DNA from: Nocardia bhagyanarayanae
Lineage (GTDB): Bacteria; Actinomycetota; Actinomycetes; Mycobacteriales; Mycobacteriaceae
DNA length: 64,000 nucleotides
Reading direction: 5' to 3'
Assembly: GCF_006716565.1 (NCBI RefSeq)
Contig: NZ_VFPG01000002.1
Coordinates: 1,302,001-1,366,000 of the forward strand
The notes beneath the pieces are model-generated. The model saw only the letters and a list, made by a program, of their open reading frames with translations. It searched no databases and was not told the DNA's origin. The position numbers were made by a program, and so were the translations under genes. Shown piece by piece: positions 45,136 to 53,449 of this stretch. The stretch's first letter is position 1. Each line of letters begins with the position of its first letter.

Positions 45136-46353
45136 TCAACCGGCGGCCGCGAGCGTCGCGGGCGCCGCTTCGGGGATGACGCGGTGGTACGCGGTCAGCG
45201 TTTCGTCGGCGACGCGATCCCAGGAGTACCGGCTGCGCGCTCGCTGATATCCGGCCGTGCCCCACGCGCGGCGCAGCGCCTCGTCCGCGAGCAGCGGACG
45301 CAGCGCCCGCGCGACCGGGCCGGGTTCCGGCGGGCTTACGAGGGTGCCCGTGACGCCGTCGACCACGGTGTCGAGCAGTCCGCCGACCGCGCTGGCCACC
45401 ACCGGTTTGCCGCAGGCCATCGCCTCGAGCGGCACCATCCCGAACGGCTCGTACCAGGGCGTGCACACGACGACGTCCGCCGAACGCAGCAGCGCGGGCA
45501 TGGCCTCGCGCGAAACCTGTCCGAGCAGGTGGACGCGGTCGGCGACGCCCGCGTCGACCGCGACCTGGCGCAGCCGCCGCGATTCCGCGCCGGTCGGGTC
45601 GTCGCCGTCGGCGGATCCGCCCGCGATCAGCAGTTCGGTGTCGGGCAGCTGGGCGAGCGCCTTGATGGTGGTGTCGAAGCCTTTGCGCGGCACCAGCCTG
45701 CCCACCGACACCAGCCGGTGGCGGCCGTCGCGCTCGTCGGCCGGTCCGTGCGGACCGAACCTGTCGAGGTCGACGCCGCACGGCACGACGGTGGCGCGCG
45801 CGTGCGGAAGTCCCATGCGGCCCAGCTCTTCGACTTCGTCGGTGCACGTGGCGATCACGTGGTGGGCGCGATTGGCGACCAGCCTCTCGAGCTTGATGCG
45901 GGCGGGCGGGCTGGTGTCGGCCGCGCCCTGGTACCGGCGCTTGACGGTGCCGAGCGCGTGGAAGGTCAGCACCACCGGGATGCGGAGTTGGCGGCTGGCG
46001 GCCAGTTCGGCGGCGACGGCGGACATCCAGAAGTGCGCGTGCACCAAGTCGGGCCGATCCACCGACCACTGCTCGCGCAGGAAGGTGGCGAACTCGCCGA
46101 GATGCGGCAGGATGTCGTCCTTCGGAATGGGTTTCGCCGGACCCGCGGGCACGTGCACGACCCGATAACCAGCGTCGGTGGTGATCGTGGTGTCGAGTGC
46201 CGGATCGTCGCGGCGGGTGTACACCGTGACGTCGTGGTCGCGCCGGGCGAACGCCGCCGCCAGCTCGCCGACGTGCACGTTCTGTCCGCCCGCGTCGACT
46301 CCGCCGAGCTGGGCGAGTGGACTGGCGTGCTCGGAAACCATGGCGATTCTCAC
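45136..46353 (-). CDS. Glycosyltransferase family 4
   Basis: 405 residues, retaining GT-B enzyme. GGVDAGGQNVHVGELAAAFA is the N-terminal loop, VSVGRLVPRKGFDTTIKAL starts the donor domain and EPFGMVPLEAMACGKPVVAS carries the E-x7-E donor motif. Some similarity to sucrose-phosphate-synthase/MshA-like enzymes. Donor and acceptor unknown; member of the heptose cluster. Confidence 0.9.
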   Translation of the reverse strand: MRIAMVSEHASPLAQLGGVDAGGQNVHVGELAAAFARRDHDVTVYTRRDDPALDTTITTDAGYRVVHVPAGPAKPIPKDDILPHLGEFATFLREQWSVDRPDLVHAHFWMSAVAAELAASRQLRIPVVLTFHALGTVKRRYQGAADTSPPARIKLERLVANRAHHVIATCTDEVEELGRMGLPHARATVVPCGVDLDRFGPHGPADERDGRHRLVSVGRLVPRKGFDTTIKALAQLPDTELLIAGGSADGDDPTGAESRRLRQVAVDAGVADRVHLLGQVSREAMPALLRSADVVVCTPWYEPFGMVPLEAMACGKPVVASAVGGLLDTVVDGVTGTLVSPPEPGPVARALRPLLADEALRRAWGTAGYQRARSRYSWDRVADETLTAYHRVIPEAAPATLAAAG

Positions 46354-46554
46354 GAGGTGCTCCTTCCGTCGGCGCGAAGCGGAATGCTCGGCGTCGGGGC
46401 CGCGGACGAACTCGCTCGCCGCGCGCGGCGATGATCACGGTGGTGCCATGTGCGGCGCTTACCCGCTTTCCCTTCGGCCAATCGACGCGTCCGTGGAGCC
46501 CCCGGTCGGAGCGGGTAGGCGCCCTTGCCGATCGCTCGAGCCTGCGCGTGCCCG

Positions 46555-47121
46555 CTACCCGTGTGACGACAAGCCGTCGCTGGACGCGCTCGTCCGGATT
46601 CGCTCGATCATCGCCGAGGTCGACCGATCGGCGAGGTAGCCGAGCACCCTGACCTCGCCGCCGTAGGCGCGCACGATCGGCGACTCGGGCAGCGCCTCCG
46701 GCCGGTAGTCGCCGCCTTTGACGTACACGTCGGGTTCGGTCGCGCGCAGCAGCTCGATCGGGGTGTCCTCGTCGAAGACGGTGACGTGGTCGACGCAGCC
46801 GAGGGCGGCGAGCACCGCGCAGCGATCACCTTGCGGGTTCACCGGTCGATCCGGACCCTTCAGCTTGCGGACGGTGCGGTCGGAATTGACCGCCACCACC
46901 AGCACGTCGCCAAGGCGCTTGGCCTCGTCGAGATAGGCGATGTGCCCGGCGTGCAGGACGTCGAAACAGCCGTTGGTGAACACGATTCGCGCGCCCGCCG
47001 CGCGGTGGCGCCGGAGTGCCTCGATCAGCCGGTCGCGCGGCAGGATCGCACCGCCGCTGTCGACGATCGTCGCGTCGACCCGGTTCGCGGCCGCGGGGCC
47101 GAGTCCGTCGTCCTGGCTCAT
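46555..47121 (-). CDS. Nucleotidyltransferase, HldE C-terminal domain-like (RfaE2)
   Basis: 188 residues from ATG 47121, preceded by GGGAGGAAAC. RIVFTNGCFDVLHAGHIAYL holds the cytidylyltransferase-fold HxGH motif, followed by VVAVNSDRTVRKLKG and VKGGDY. It would couple heptose 1-phosphate to a nucleotide (ADP or GDP). First gene of the leftward cluster, 201 bases before the GT4 gene. Confidence 0.88.
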   Translation of the reverse strand: MSQDDGLGPAAANRVDATIVDSGGAILPRDRLIEALRRHRAAGARIVFTNGCFDVLHAGHIAYLDEAKRLGDVLVVAVNSDRTVRKLKGPDRPVNPQGDRCAVLAALGCVDHVTVFDEDTPIELLRATEPDVYVKGGDYRPEALPESPIVRAYGGEVRVLGYLADRSTSAMIERIRTSASSDGLSSHG

Positions 47122-47243
47122 GTTTCCTCCCGCCCGGTCGGATATCCGCTTTCGCGATTCCACGCGCCGCGCACGTCAAACACCGAGCGCTGATCGGACC
47201 GGTGTCGAGCCGTCCGACAATCTAAACGGTTCGAATTGAGAGA

Positions 47244-47261
47244 TTAAGCGAGGTCGCTTAA
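47244..47261. promoter_or_regulatory. Perfect inverted repeat, candidate operator
   Basis: TTAAGCGA-GG-TCGCTTAA, 8+2+8, in the divergent gap between the nucleotidyltransferase and the VOC gene. AT-rich arms stand out from the surroundings. Confidence 0.65.
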
Positions 47262-47322
47262 CGTCGGTTCATGAGCGACAGGTGTTCCACATCGGATTCG
47301 ACGGCCGGACGCGGGATTCGGT

Positions 47323-47814
47323 ATGAGCTACGCTGATGGACCCATCACCCAGATCGCCTGGGTGACCGACGATATCGAGAAGGCGGAACGCTTCTTCGTC
47401 ACGCATTTCGGCGTGCGGAAATGGGCGCGCATCCCCGACGTCGAATTCGGCCCGCGCACATGCGTATATCGCGGCCGCCCCGCCGATTTCACCGCGCACA
47501 TCGCGCTGTCGTACCTCGACGACATCCAGCTCGAACTGATCCAGCCGGTCCGCGGCGAGAGCATCTACGCGGAGTTCCTCGCCCACCGCGGTCCCGGACT
47601 GCACCACGTGTGCTTCGAACCGGACGACTTCGACGCCGCCGTGGCCGCGGCCGAGCGCGACGGACTCACGGTGGTGCAGCGCGGAGACATGGCCGCGGAC
47701 ATGCGTTTCGCCTACGTCGACGGCGCCTCGGAGGGTGTGCCGTTCATCGAACTGGCCGAGATCGGCCCGACCATGCGGGCGTTCTTCGATCAGGTGCGGC
47801 GCTCGGCAACCTGA
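47323..47814 (+). CDS. VOC-superfamily protein (glyoxalase/epimerase-like)
   Basis: 163 residues with two beta-alpha-beta-beta-beta halves. ITQIAWVTDDIEKAERFFV starts like methylmalonyl-CoA epimerase; candidate metal ligands are Glu in LELIQP, His in LHHVCFE and Glu in PFIELAEIG. Reaction not assignable. The preceding palindrome probably controls it. Its stop is one base from the stop of a broken TetR gene. Confidence 0.82.
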   Translation: MSYADGPITQIAWVTDDIEKAERFFVTHFGVRKWARIPDVEFGPRTCVYRGRPADFTAHIALSYLDDIQLELIQPVRGESIYAEFLAHRGPGLHHVCFEPDDFDAAVAAAERDGLTVVQRGDMAADMRFAYVDGASEGVPFIELAEIGPTMRAFFDQVRRSAT

Positions 47815-47815
47815 C

Positions 47816-48190
47816 TCAGAGCCGCCAGCCTTCGCGCACCGATCGGCGGCAGCGGGTCCGCTCGTCGCCCGCCGCGACGAAAAGGGCGGTCAGCAGGGGG
47901 ATGCCGTTCGCGAGGGTCTCGCGGGGAAGTGGGCCGGTGGCGACGAGGGAAGCGAGGCCGTGCCCGATGGTCCAGCTCTGGGTGGCCAGCTCCAGCGGAT
48001 CCAGGCCGGACCCGATAGAGATCCGGATGCTCCAGAGCGTTGACCAGGTAGGCGGCCCCGAGCGCCGCGAGGTCGCGCACCGGATCGGCGGTCGCCGCCA
48101 CCGCGGCGAGCCTGGCCGACAGCCGGGTGAAGCCCTCCTGCCGCAGTGCCCGCCACAGGCCGTCCATACCGTCGAAGTAGGTGCGCTGGT
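47816..48190 (-). pseudogene. Truncated and frameshifted TetR regulator
   Basis: Reading leftward: TYFDGMDGLWRALRQEGF begins mid-protein at what is normally the end of the HTH; the ligand domain runs to HPDLYR, then a frameshift near 48015 moves to a second frame (LDPLELATQSWTIGHGLASL ... RRSVREGWRL, stop at 47816-47818). About 45 N-terminal residues including the DNA-binding helices are absent; the RidA gene begins at that point on the other strand. Confidence 0.7.
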
Positions 48191-48581
48191 CAACCCCGAG
48201 GGACTGCCCAAACCCGATGTGTACCGCCAGCTCTCGATCGCCCAGGGCAGCAGGCTGGTGTTCCTCGCCGGGCAGGTCGCCCGCGACGCGGAGGGCAACA
48301 AGGTGGGGGAGGGGGATTTCGCCGCGCAGGTCGAGCAGGCCTATCTCAACGTGGCCGCCGCGCTCGCCGAGATCGGCGGCTCGTTCGACGACGTCGCGAA
48401 GCTGACGATCTACGTCGTGGACTGGAACGAGGAGAAGTACCCGCTGCTCGGCGAAGGCGTGGCGCGTGCGGCCGCGAAGCTCGGCGTCGATCCGGTCAAG
48501 CCGATCACCCTGCTCGGTGTCGCCGCGCTGGGCGAGCCCGACCTGATGGTCGAGGTGGAGGCCACCGCCGTCCTCGACTGA
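48186..48581 (+). CDS. RidA/YjgF-family protein lacking a normal start
   Basis: About 131 residues. NPEGLPKPDVYRQLSIAQGS, LVFLAGQVARDAEGNKVGEG, VAKLTIYVVDWNEEKYP and VAALGEPDLMVEVEATAVLD show a full RidA core, whose members hydrolyse reactive enamines/imines. No ATG, GTG or TTG is found in frame for more than 50 bases upstream; CTG 48186 is the only near candidate. The true N-terminus appears lost in the deletion that also removed the 5' end of the divergent TetR gene. Confidence 0.65.
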   Translation: MVNPEGLPKPDVYRQLSIAQGSRLVFLAGQVARDAEGNKVGEGDFAAQVEQAYLNVAAALAEIGGSFDDVAKLTIYVVDWNEEKYPLLGEGVARAAAKLGVDPVKPITLLGVAALGEPDLMVEVEATAVLD

Positions 48582-48587
48582 GGCGGC

Positions 48588-49070
48588 TCAAAGACGCTGG
48601 CCGCGCGCGGACTTCACCGCGTCCAACAGCATGGTGAGAGCGTGCTCGACGGTCTGGTCGAGGACCCGATCCGGCCCGCCGTCGAACTGACGGTGCTCGG
48701 CCCGTACCTCGCTGTCGGTGGCGACGGCGAACCAGACCGAGCCCGCCGGTTCGCCGTCCTGCGGATCGGGGCCGCCGACACCGGTGACCGCGACGCCGGC
48801 GAAGGCGTCCATGAGCGCGCGGACGCCGGTCGCCATCGCCCGCGCGGCCGTCTCGGAGACCACCGGCACGTCGGGCACGTCGAGCACCCTGCGTTTGATC
48901 TCCGGGCGGTAGGCCACCACGCCGCCGCGGAACCAGGTGCCCGAGTCCGGCGCCGCGCCGAGCGAGGAAGCCAGCCGACCGCAGGTCAGCGATTCCGCGA
49001 CCGCGATGGTGATGTCGCGGTCCAGTGCCAATTCTGCGAGTTCGGTGGCCCGCCCGTCTGCATGCGTCAC
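48588..49070 (-). CDS. pncC: Nicotinamide-nucleotide amidase (CinA C-terminal domain)
   Basis: 160 residues, a stand-alone CinA-C/PncC protein that deamidates NMN to NaMN for NAD recycling. Signatures ITIAVAESLTCGRLASSLG, FRGGVVAYRPEIKRRVLDV and VAVTGVGGPDPQDGEPAGSV are all present. No N-terminal CinA (MoCF) domain. Convergent with RidA. Confidence 0.92.
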   Translation of the reverse strand: MTHADGRATELAELALDRDITIAVAESLTCGRLASSLGAAPDSGTWFRGGVVAYRPEIKRRVLDVPDVPVVSETAARAMATGVRALMDAFAGVAVTGVGGPDPQDGEPAGSVWFAVATDSEVRAEHRQFDGGPDRVLDQTVEHALTMLLDAVKSARGQRL

Positions 49071-49221
49071 CGGTACTTCCTCCTCCGTCGGGTCCGTTCG
49101 ACGTTACCGGCGTGTCCTCGCCGCGGCCATCGATCCGATGGCTGTTTCGATCGCGGCGAATAGGGAAATCGGCGTGCACCGGCTGCTCGTAGGGGGCGGC
49201 TCGGACCCGGAGGTGATGCCC

Positions 49222-49485
49222 ATGACGCCTGCACGGTCGGGAACAGCGAGCTGGTCGCGCGGGAGGGTCGCGTGGTTCGACGCACCGAAAGGGTTCGGTT
49301 TCATCGAACCCGCGTCGGATCCACGCGCATTGGTGTACGTGGACTATTCGAGTATCGAGATGGTCGGCTATCGCACCCTCGTGGAGGGGCAGCCGGTCGC
49401 GTTCATCCGATCGCGCGAGCGGCCCGAGGCCGTTGTCGTGCGTGTGCTGGCCGAGGGCGTCCGTAAAGGGCGAGTGGCGGCCTGA
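49222..49485 (+). CDS. Cold-shock-domain protein
   Basis: 87-residue OB-fold nucleic-acid-binding protein. RGRVAWFDAPKGFGFIEP contains RNP1 (KGFGFIEP); RNP2 is VYVDYSSI instead of the usual VFVHYS. Slightly longer than standard cold-shock proteins, with a basic end RKGRVAA. ATG 49222 is chosen since GGAGG lies eight bases upstream; ATG 49216 would be too close. Longer readings overlap pncC. Confidence 0.85.
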   Translation: MTPARSGTASWSRGRVAWFDAPKGFGFIEPASDPRALVYVDYSSIEMVGYRTLVEGQPVAFIRSRERPEAVVVRVLAEGVRKGRVAA

Positions 49486-49829
49486 ACGCGGTCGCGGGCG
49501 GGTCGGCGGCAACCGTCGGCCCGCCCGCGACCGTGTGCGATGTCCACTGCGGCAAGGAATGCCGGGCGGCGTGGCCGGCCCGGCGGCACCTCGGTATATC
49601 CGGTCGGGCACCTCGGCAGCCTGGTCGATCGCTTCGCGTCAGGGGCGGGCCGGTCCGCCGGACGTGGTCCTCGCCGTTGAGGTCCGTCGTCGCCGTTGAC
49701 GATGCCGGTGATGGACAGCCTGTCCCTGTCGTCGTGTCGGGCCGCTGACCAGGCCCTCATCCTGCGCCAGTTGCCGACAAAGAGGTCATACCCCCTGCGC
49801 GGCAAACGAATCGCGCCCGAGATTCGTTG
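49486..49829. other. Intergenic, nothing recognised
   Basis: No convincing coding frame on either strand; contains a short GC-rich hairpin-prone stretch after the cold-shock gene and nothing else I can name. Confidence 0.45.
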
Positions 49830-50077
49830 TCAATGCGCGCAGTCCGGCAGAGTGTCCGGTAGGTCCTCGGCGCGCCGGAAGCCGATCGCCATGGCGATCA
49901 GCAGATCCTGGGACTCGGCGGACAGATCGCACGTGGCGCGGGCCAGCCTGCGCAGCTTCTCGTCGAGCAAGCGTTCGACGATCCCGCGGTCGCCGGAGTG
50001 GTCGGTGGCTCGGTGAACTCCGATGCCTCGCTGGCGGAGACGCGGGGCCGGTCGCCGATCTCGATGCGGCCAACCAA
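49830..50077 (-). pseudogene. Frameshifted small protein gene
   Basis: GGAGG (complement of 50087-50091) precedes TTG 50077, which reads VGRIEIGDRPRVSASEASEF then TEPPT. After a shift near 50000 the next frame continues RGIVERLLDEKLRRLARA and SAESQDLLIAMAIGFRRAED to a TGA at 49830-49832. Both halves look coding and together would give about 80 residues. No family recognised. Confidence 0.45.
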
Positions 50078-50210
50078 GTTCGGATACCTCCGGTGAGTGT
50101 TCCTCCTGGTAGCGGCTGTGGCGCTCGGGGTGGTACTCGCCGGAGGCCGGTGCCCGGGGCCGACACGCCGTGCCGCCGGGCCCGTCCCGATTTCGCCGCG
50201 GAGTGTGCGC

Positions 50211-51020
50211 TCAGCTCGGCGTCGGCGGCTCGCCGACGGCGCGGGTCGGGTCGATGACGGCGAACACCTCGCCCTGCTGCCCTTGCAGCACGCCCATCCT
50301 GCCGAACGGGCTGTCGTCGGGACCGGCGAGCACCGTGGCGCCGAGTTCGGCCGCCTTGGCCAGCGACGCGTCGGTGTCGTCCACCTGGAACCAGGCCAGC
50401 CAGTGCGGCGGCGCCTCGACCTGCCTGCCTTTCGTGTCGTCGTTGATGCCGCCGACGACCTCCCCGCCCGACGGCAGGGTGAAGGTCGCGTAATCGAAGT
50501 TCTGGCCGTCGCCGATTTCCTGGTAGTCGTAGCCGAACACCGACGCGTAGAACCGCTGCGCCTCCCGGTAGCCGGGGGTGTGCAGCTCGTTCCAGCAGTA
50601 CGCGCCGTGCTCGTTGTAGATGCGGGCGCCGGTGTGGGCCTTCGACTCCCACACGCCGAAGGCGGCCCCGGTCGGGTCGGCGGCGACGAACATGCGGCCG
50701 AACTCGAGCACGTCGAACGGCGGCATCATGACGGTGCCGCCCGCCGCGGTCACCTTCTGCGCCACCTCGTCCGCGTTGTCGGCGGCGAAGTAGGTGGTCC
50801 ACACCGAGGGCATCGCCATGTTCTCCGGCTTGGGTCCGATGCCGGCCGCCGCCGACCCCTTGCGCGACGCCATCAGATAGCCGCCCGCTTCCGGCGGGGA
50901 GTCCTCGATCTCCCAGCCGAACAGCGCCGAGTAGAACTCCCTGGCCCGGGTGGGGTCGTCGACCTGGCAATCGACCCAGCACGGTGTGCCCTGCGGCCAA
51001 GCGGTGTCCCGAGTAGGCAT
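50211..51020 (-). CDS. Two-domain VOC protein, Cfp30B-like
   Basis: 269 residues from ATG 51020 (GGAGG upstream). Two glyoxalase/bleomycin-resistance domains: residues about 10-125 (TPCWVDCQVDDPTRAREFYS) and about 140-262 (CWNELHTPGYREAQRFYASV). Closest in layout to the mycobacterial 27-kDa antigen Cfp30B/Rv0577. Enzymatic role not established. Monocistronic. Confidence 0.85.
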   Translation of the reverse strand: MPTRDTAWPQGTPCWVDCQVDDPTRAREFYSALFGWEIEDSPPEAGGYLMASRKGSAAAGIGPKPENMAMPSVWTTYFAADNADEVAQKVTAAGGTVMMPPFDVLEFGRMFVAADPTGAAFGVWESKAHTGARIYNEHGAYCWNELHTPGYREAQRFYASVFGYDYQEIGDGQNFDYATFTLPSGGEVVGGINDDTKGRQVEAPPHWLAWFQVDDTDASLAKAAELGATVLAGPDDSPFGRMGVLQGQQGEVFAVIDPTRAVGEPPTPS

Positions 51021-51140
51021 TTCCGTTCCTCCTACCTGATCGAAGATCACGAGTGGATGTTCAGCACTGCCTTGGCAACCGTCGATCAACCACGGTAGAC
51101 CTATCCGCCGCGTGGACTGGCACGAATGCCAGGAGGAGTC

Positions 51141-51299
51141 GTGGATCGGCTCGCGCAACTGGTCGTGCTCGCCCGTGGCGCCGAGACGCAACTCACCGAC
51201 GTGCAGCAGCGGCTGCGCGAATTGGGCTGGGCCTACGACGATCTGATCACCGAAGTGGGCAGCGGCGCCCGGCGGCTGCCGGGCGCCGACCCGAACTGA
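51141..51299 (+). CDS. Small hypothetical protein
   Basis: 52 residues from GTG 51141 with AGGAGGAG just upstream. VDRLAQLVVLARGAETQLTD and VQQRLRELGWAYDDLITEVG are good amphipathic helices, suggesting a short coiled coil. Divergent from the Cfp30B-like gene. Its last codons contain a 10-bp perfect stem (51264-51287), which may also help termination. Confidence 0.55.
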   Translation: MDRLAQLVVLARGAETQLTDVQQRLRELGWAYDDLITEVGSGARRLPGADPN

Positions 51300-51309
51300 C
51301 CGAAAGAAG

Positions 51310-51336
51310 CGGGCCGCCGATCTGATCGGCAGCCCG
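51310..51336. terminator. Bidirectional hairpin terminator
   Basis: CGGGC-C-GCCGATC-T-GATCGGC-A-GCCCG: near-perfect 12-bp symmetry between two converging genes (51141-51299 and 51340-52407). Confidence 0.65.
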
Positions 51337-51339
51337 ACC

Positions 51340-52407
51340 TCACTCGGGCAGCTCCAAGCCGCGCGCCAGCACCGGCCACGAGGCCTTCAGCGCGTCGAGC
51401 CAGTAACCCCAGGAGTGCGTGCCGGTCGGCGGGAAGTCGTAGGTCGCCGGTATGCCGAGCGAGTTCAGCTTGGCCTGCATATTGTGGCTGCAATAGTTGA
51501 CGCCCGCCTCGATCACGCCGCCGGTGAGCACCTGGCTCGCGAGTCCGTCGATGCCGGGCAGCGTGTACGGGCCGTTGAGCACGTCGTAGCGACCGGGCAG
51601 TCCGCTGCCGCTGGAGATGAAAAGCTCCACCCCGCGCAGGCCCTCGGCGTTCACGTACGGGTCGTTGGCCGCCCACATCGGATCGTTCTGCGGGCCGTAC
51701 ATGTTGTCGGTGTTGCCGCCGCCCCACACCCCGACGGACAGGTTGACGAAGGAGTACCCGATCGGATCGCTGATCTGTGCGCAGCCGCTGTAGGCCGCCG
51801 CCGCGCGGAAGAGTCCCGGCGCGGCGATCGGCAGTTGCAGCACCGAGGTACCCGAAGTCGACAGTCCCGCAATGGCATTGAGTCCATTGGTGCCCAGCGC
51901 GCCGTCGATCACCGGCGGCAGCTCCTCGGTGAAGAAGGTCTTCCACTTGTGCACGCCGATCACCGGATCCGGCGCCCGCCAATCGGTGTAGTAACTCCAC
52001 GCGCCGCCGATGGGCTGGACCACGTTGACGTCCTTGGTGCCGAGGAACTGCAGTGCCTCCGGGGTGCGGTGATCCCAGTTCGCGGTGCCCTCGCCGCCGT
52101 CGGCGCCGGAGAGCAGATACAGCGTCGGCCGCGGCGCCGAGGTGTCCGCCGGGCGCTGCACGGTGATGGTGATCGGACGGTCCATCGCCGCCGAGTAGAC
52201 ACTCAGCGTCAGGTTGCGGTCGTCCTCGATGGTGAAATCGACGATGCGCGAACCGTCCGGCGCCACGGGGCGCGCGAGCAGTGCGCCGCTCGTCATGATC
52301 GGATCGTTGGTCTCGGCGCGCGCGGCGCCGGGGACAAGAGTTGTGAGTATCGCCGCGGCGGCCGCCGCCAGCGCGATCGCGGGCCTGCCGAGCGCTGGCC
52401 GCTCCAT
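51340..52407 (-). CDS. Secreted antigen 85-like esterase/mycolyltransferase
   Basis: 355-residue exported alpha/beta hydrolase. Signal peptide with a long Ala-rich core (ALAAAAAAILTTLVPG) ending near ARA at about 31. YLLSGADGGEGTANWDHRT and WKTFFTEELPPVID match antigen 85/mycolyltransferase proteins. Nucleophile Ser is in AGLSTSGTSVL, and the late His in TGTHSWGYW is typical. It would transfer or hydrolyse mycolate-like acyl chains at the cell envelope, supporting a mycolate-containing host. Confidence 0.88.
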   Translation of the reverse strand: MERPALGRPAIALAAAAAAILTTLVPGAARAETNDPIMTSGALLARPVAPDGSRIVDFTIEDDRNLTLSVYSAAMDRPITITVQRPADTSAPRPTLYLLSGADGGEGTANWDHRTPEALQFLGTKDVNVVQPIGGAWSYYTDWRAPDPVIGVHKWKTFFTEELPPVIDGALGTNGLNAIAGLSTSGTSVLQLPIAAPGLFRAAAAYSGCAQISDPIGYSFVNLSVGVWGGGNTDNMYGPQNDPMWAANDPYVNAEGLRGVELFISSGSGLPGRYDVLNGPYTLPGIDGLASQVLTGGVIEAGVNYCSHNMQAKLNSLGIPATYDFPPTGTHSWGYWLDALKASWPVLARGLELPE

Positions 52408-52515
52408 GGTGTACCTCCGTGACTCGTTCGGGTCCGTCGCACACTGCCAGGCACACCGTACTGGGTCGGCAATCTCTCGGCTACCGTGACGCGGCCGTGC
52501 CGTACGTGTCGCGAG

Positions 52516-53388
52516 TCAGGGCTCGGTCAGACAATCCACGAACAGCGCCGTGGCCGAGCGGGTGTCGTCGCCGCGCCAGGCGACGGCCAGCTCGGCGGGC
52601 TCGAGTCCGTCGACCGGGCGAAACACCAAGCCCGGCCTCCGATAGAGGTCGGCGTTGCCCGCCGCGACCAAGGCGACGCCCAGTCCGGAGGCGATCGCCT
52701 CGAACGTCTCGTCCGCCCCGGTGGCCTCGGCGCCGACGCGGACCGGGTGTCCATCGCGGGCGTCGATCGCCAGCCAGTGATCGCGCAGCGGCCCGGCGGC
52801 GCGCGGCAGGGCGACGAACGGTTCGTCGAGCAGATCGGTGAACGCGACCGTCGCATGGTCGGCGAGCGGGTGCCCTTCGGGAAGCATCACGCCGCGCGAT
52901 TCGCGACGCAGGACCCGGGTGCGCAGCCCGTCGAGGGGGATGGGCAGCCAGACGAGGCCGATATCGCTGGACGCGTCGGCGAGCCCCGCCGTCGGATCCG
53001 ACCAGCCCACCAGCCGCAGCGAGACGGTCCAGTCGGGCGCCGCCGCACGGAACCGGGAGATGGCGCGGCGCTGCAGATCACGACCCACCGCGGTCTGCAT
53101 GCCGACCACCAGAGTCTGCGGGCGGCCGATCGCCTGGGCGCGCGGATAGGCGCGATCCCAGCGTTCCAGCATCTCGCGCGCGGTCGGCAGCAACTCGGCG
53201 CCCTGCGCGGTGAGCACGACGCCGCGCGGCGTGCGTTCGAAGAGCTCGAAGCCGAGGCGGCGTTCCAGCGCTCGGATCTGTTTGGACAGCGCCGGTTGCG
53301 AGACGAAGACCCGCGCCGCGGCCCTGGTGAAGTTGGCCTCCTCCGCCACCGCGATCAGGTAGCGCAGATCTCGCAGGTCGACGTCCAT
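52516..53388 (-). CDS. LysR family transcriptional regulator
   Basis: 290 residues: winged HTH at 1-60 (DLRDLRYLIAVAEEANFTRA, QPALSKQIRALERRLG) and an inducer-binding domain. Divergent from the aldo/keto reductase; the dyad at 53394-53406 lies six bases before its start, so autoregulation and control of the reductase are likely. Confidence 0.92.
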   Translation of the reverse strand: MDVDLRDLRYLIAVAEEANFTRAAARVFVSQPALSKQIRALERRLGFELFERTPRGVVLTAQGAELLPTAREMLERWDRAYPRAQAIGRPQTLVVGMQTAVGRDLQRRAISRFRAAAPDWTVSLRLVGWSDPTAGLADASSDIGLVWLPIPLDGLRTRVLRRESRGVMLPEGHPLADHATVAFTDLLDEPFVALPRAAGPLRDHWLAIDARDGHPVRVGAEATGADETFEAIASGLGVALVAAGNADLYRRPGLVFRPVDGLEPAELAVAWRGDDTRSATALFVDCLTEP

Positions 53389-53393
53389 AACGT

Positions 53394-53406
53394 TTGGTTA
53401 TACCAA
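53394..53406. promoter_or_regulatory. LysR-type operator candidate
   Basis: TTGGT-TAT-ACCAA, a perfect 5+3+5 dyad between the divergent LysR and reductase genes, containing the T-N11-A pattern of LysR boxes. Confidence 0.7.
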
Positions 53407-53449
53407 CCTGACTTGGACGGCAGGGGGCATGATCGGCGAGAGTGGTGCC

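Noticed and set aside
47221..47240. tRNA-like T-loop string GGTTCGAAT
   Set aside because: No acceptor or anticodon stems around it; no tRNA could be folded here or elsewhere in the window by eye.
47421..48581. Long rightward frame reading into RidA
   Set aside because: The portion before about 48180 lies out of frame in the VOC gene and antisense to the TetR remnant; only the RidA part has family sequence.
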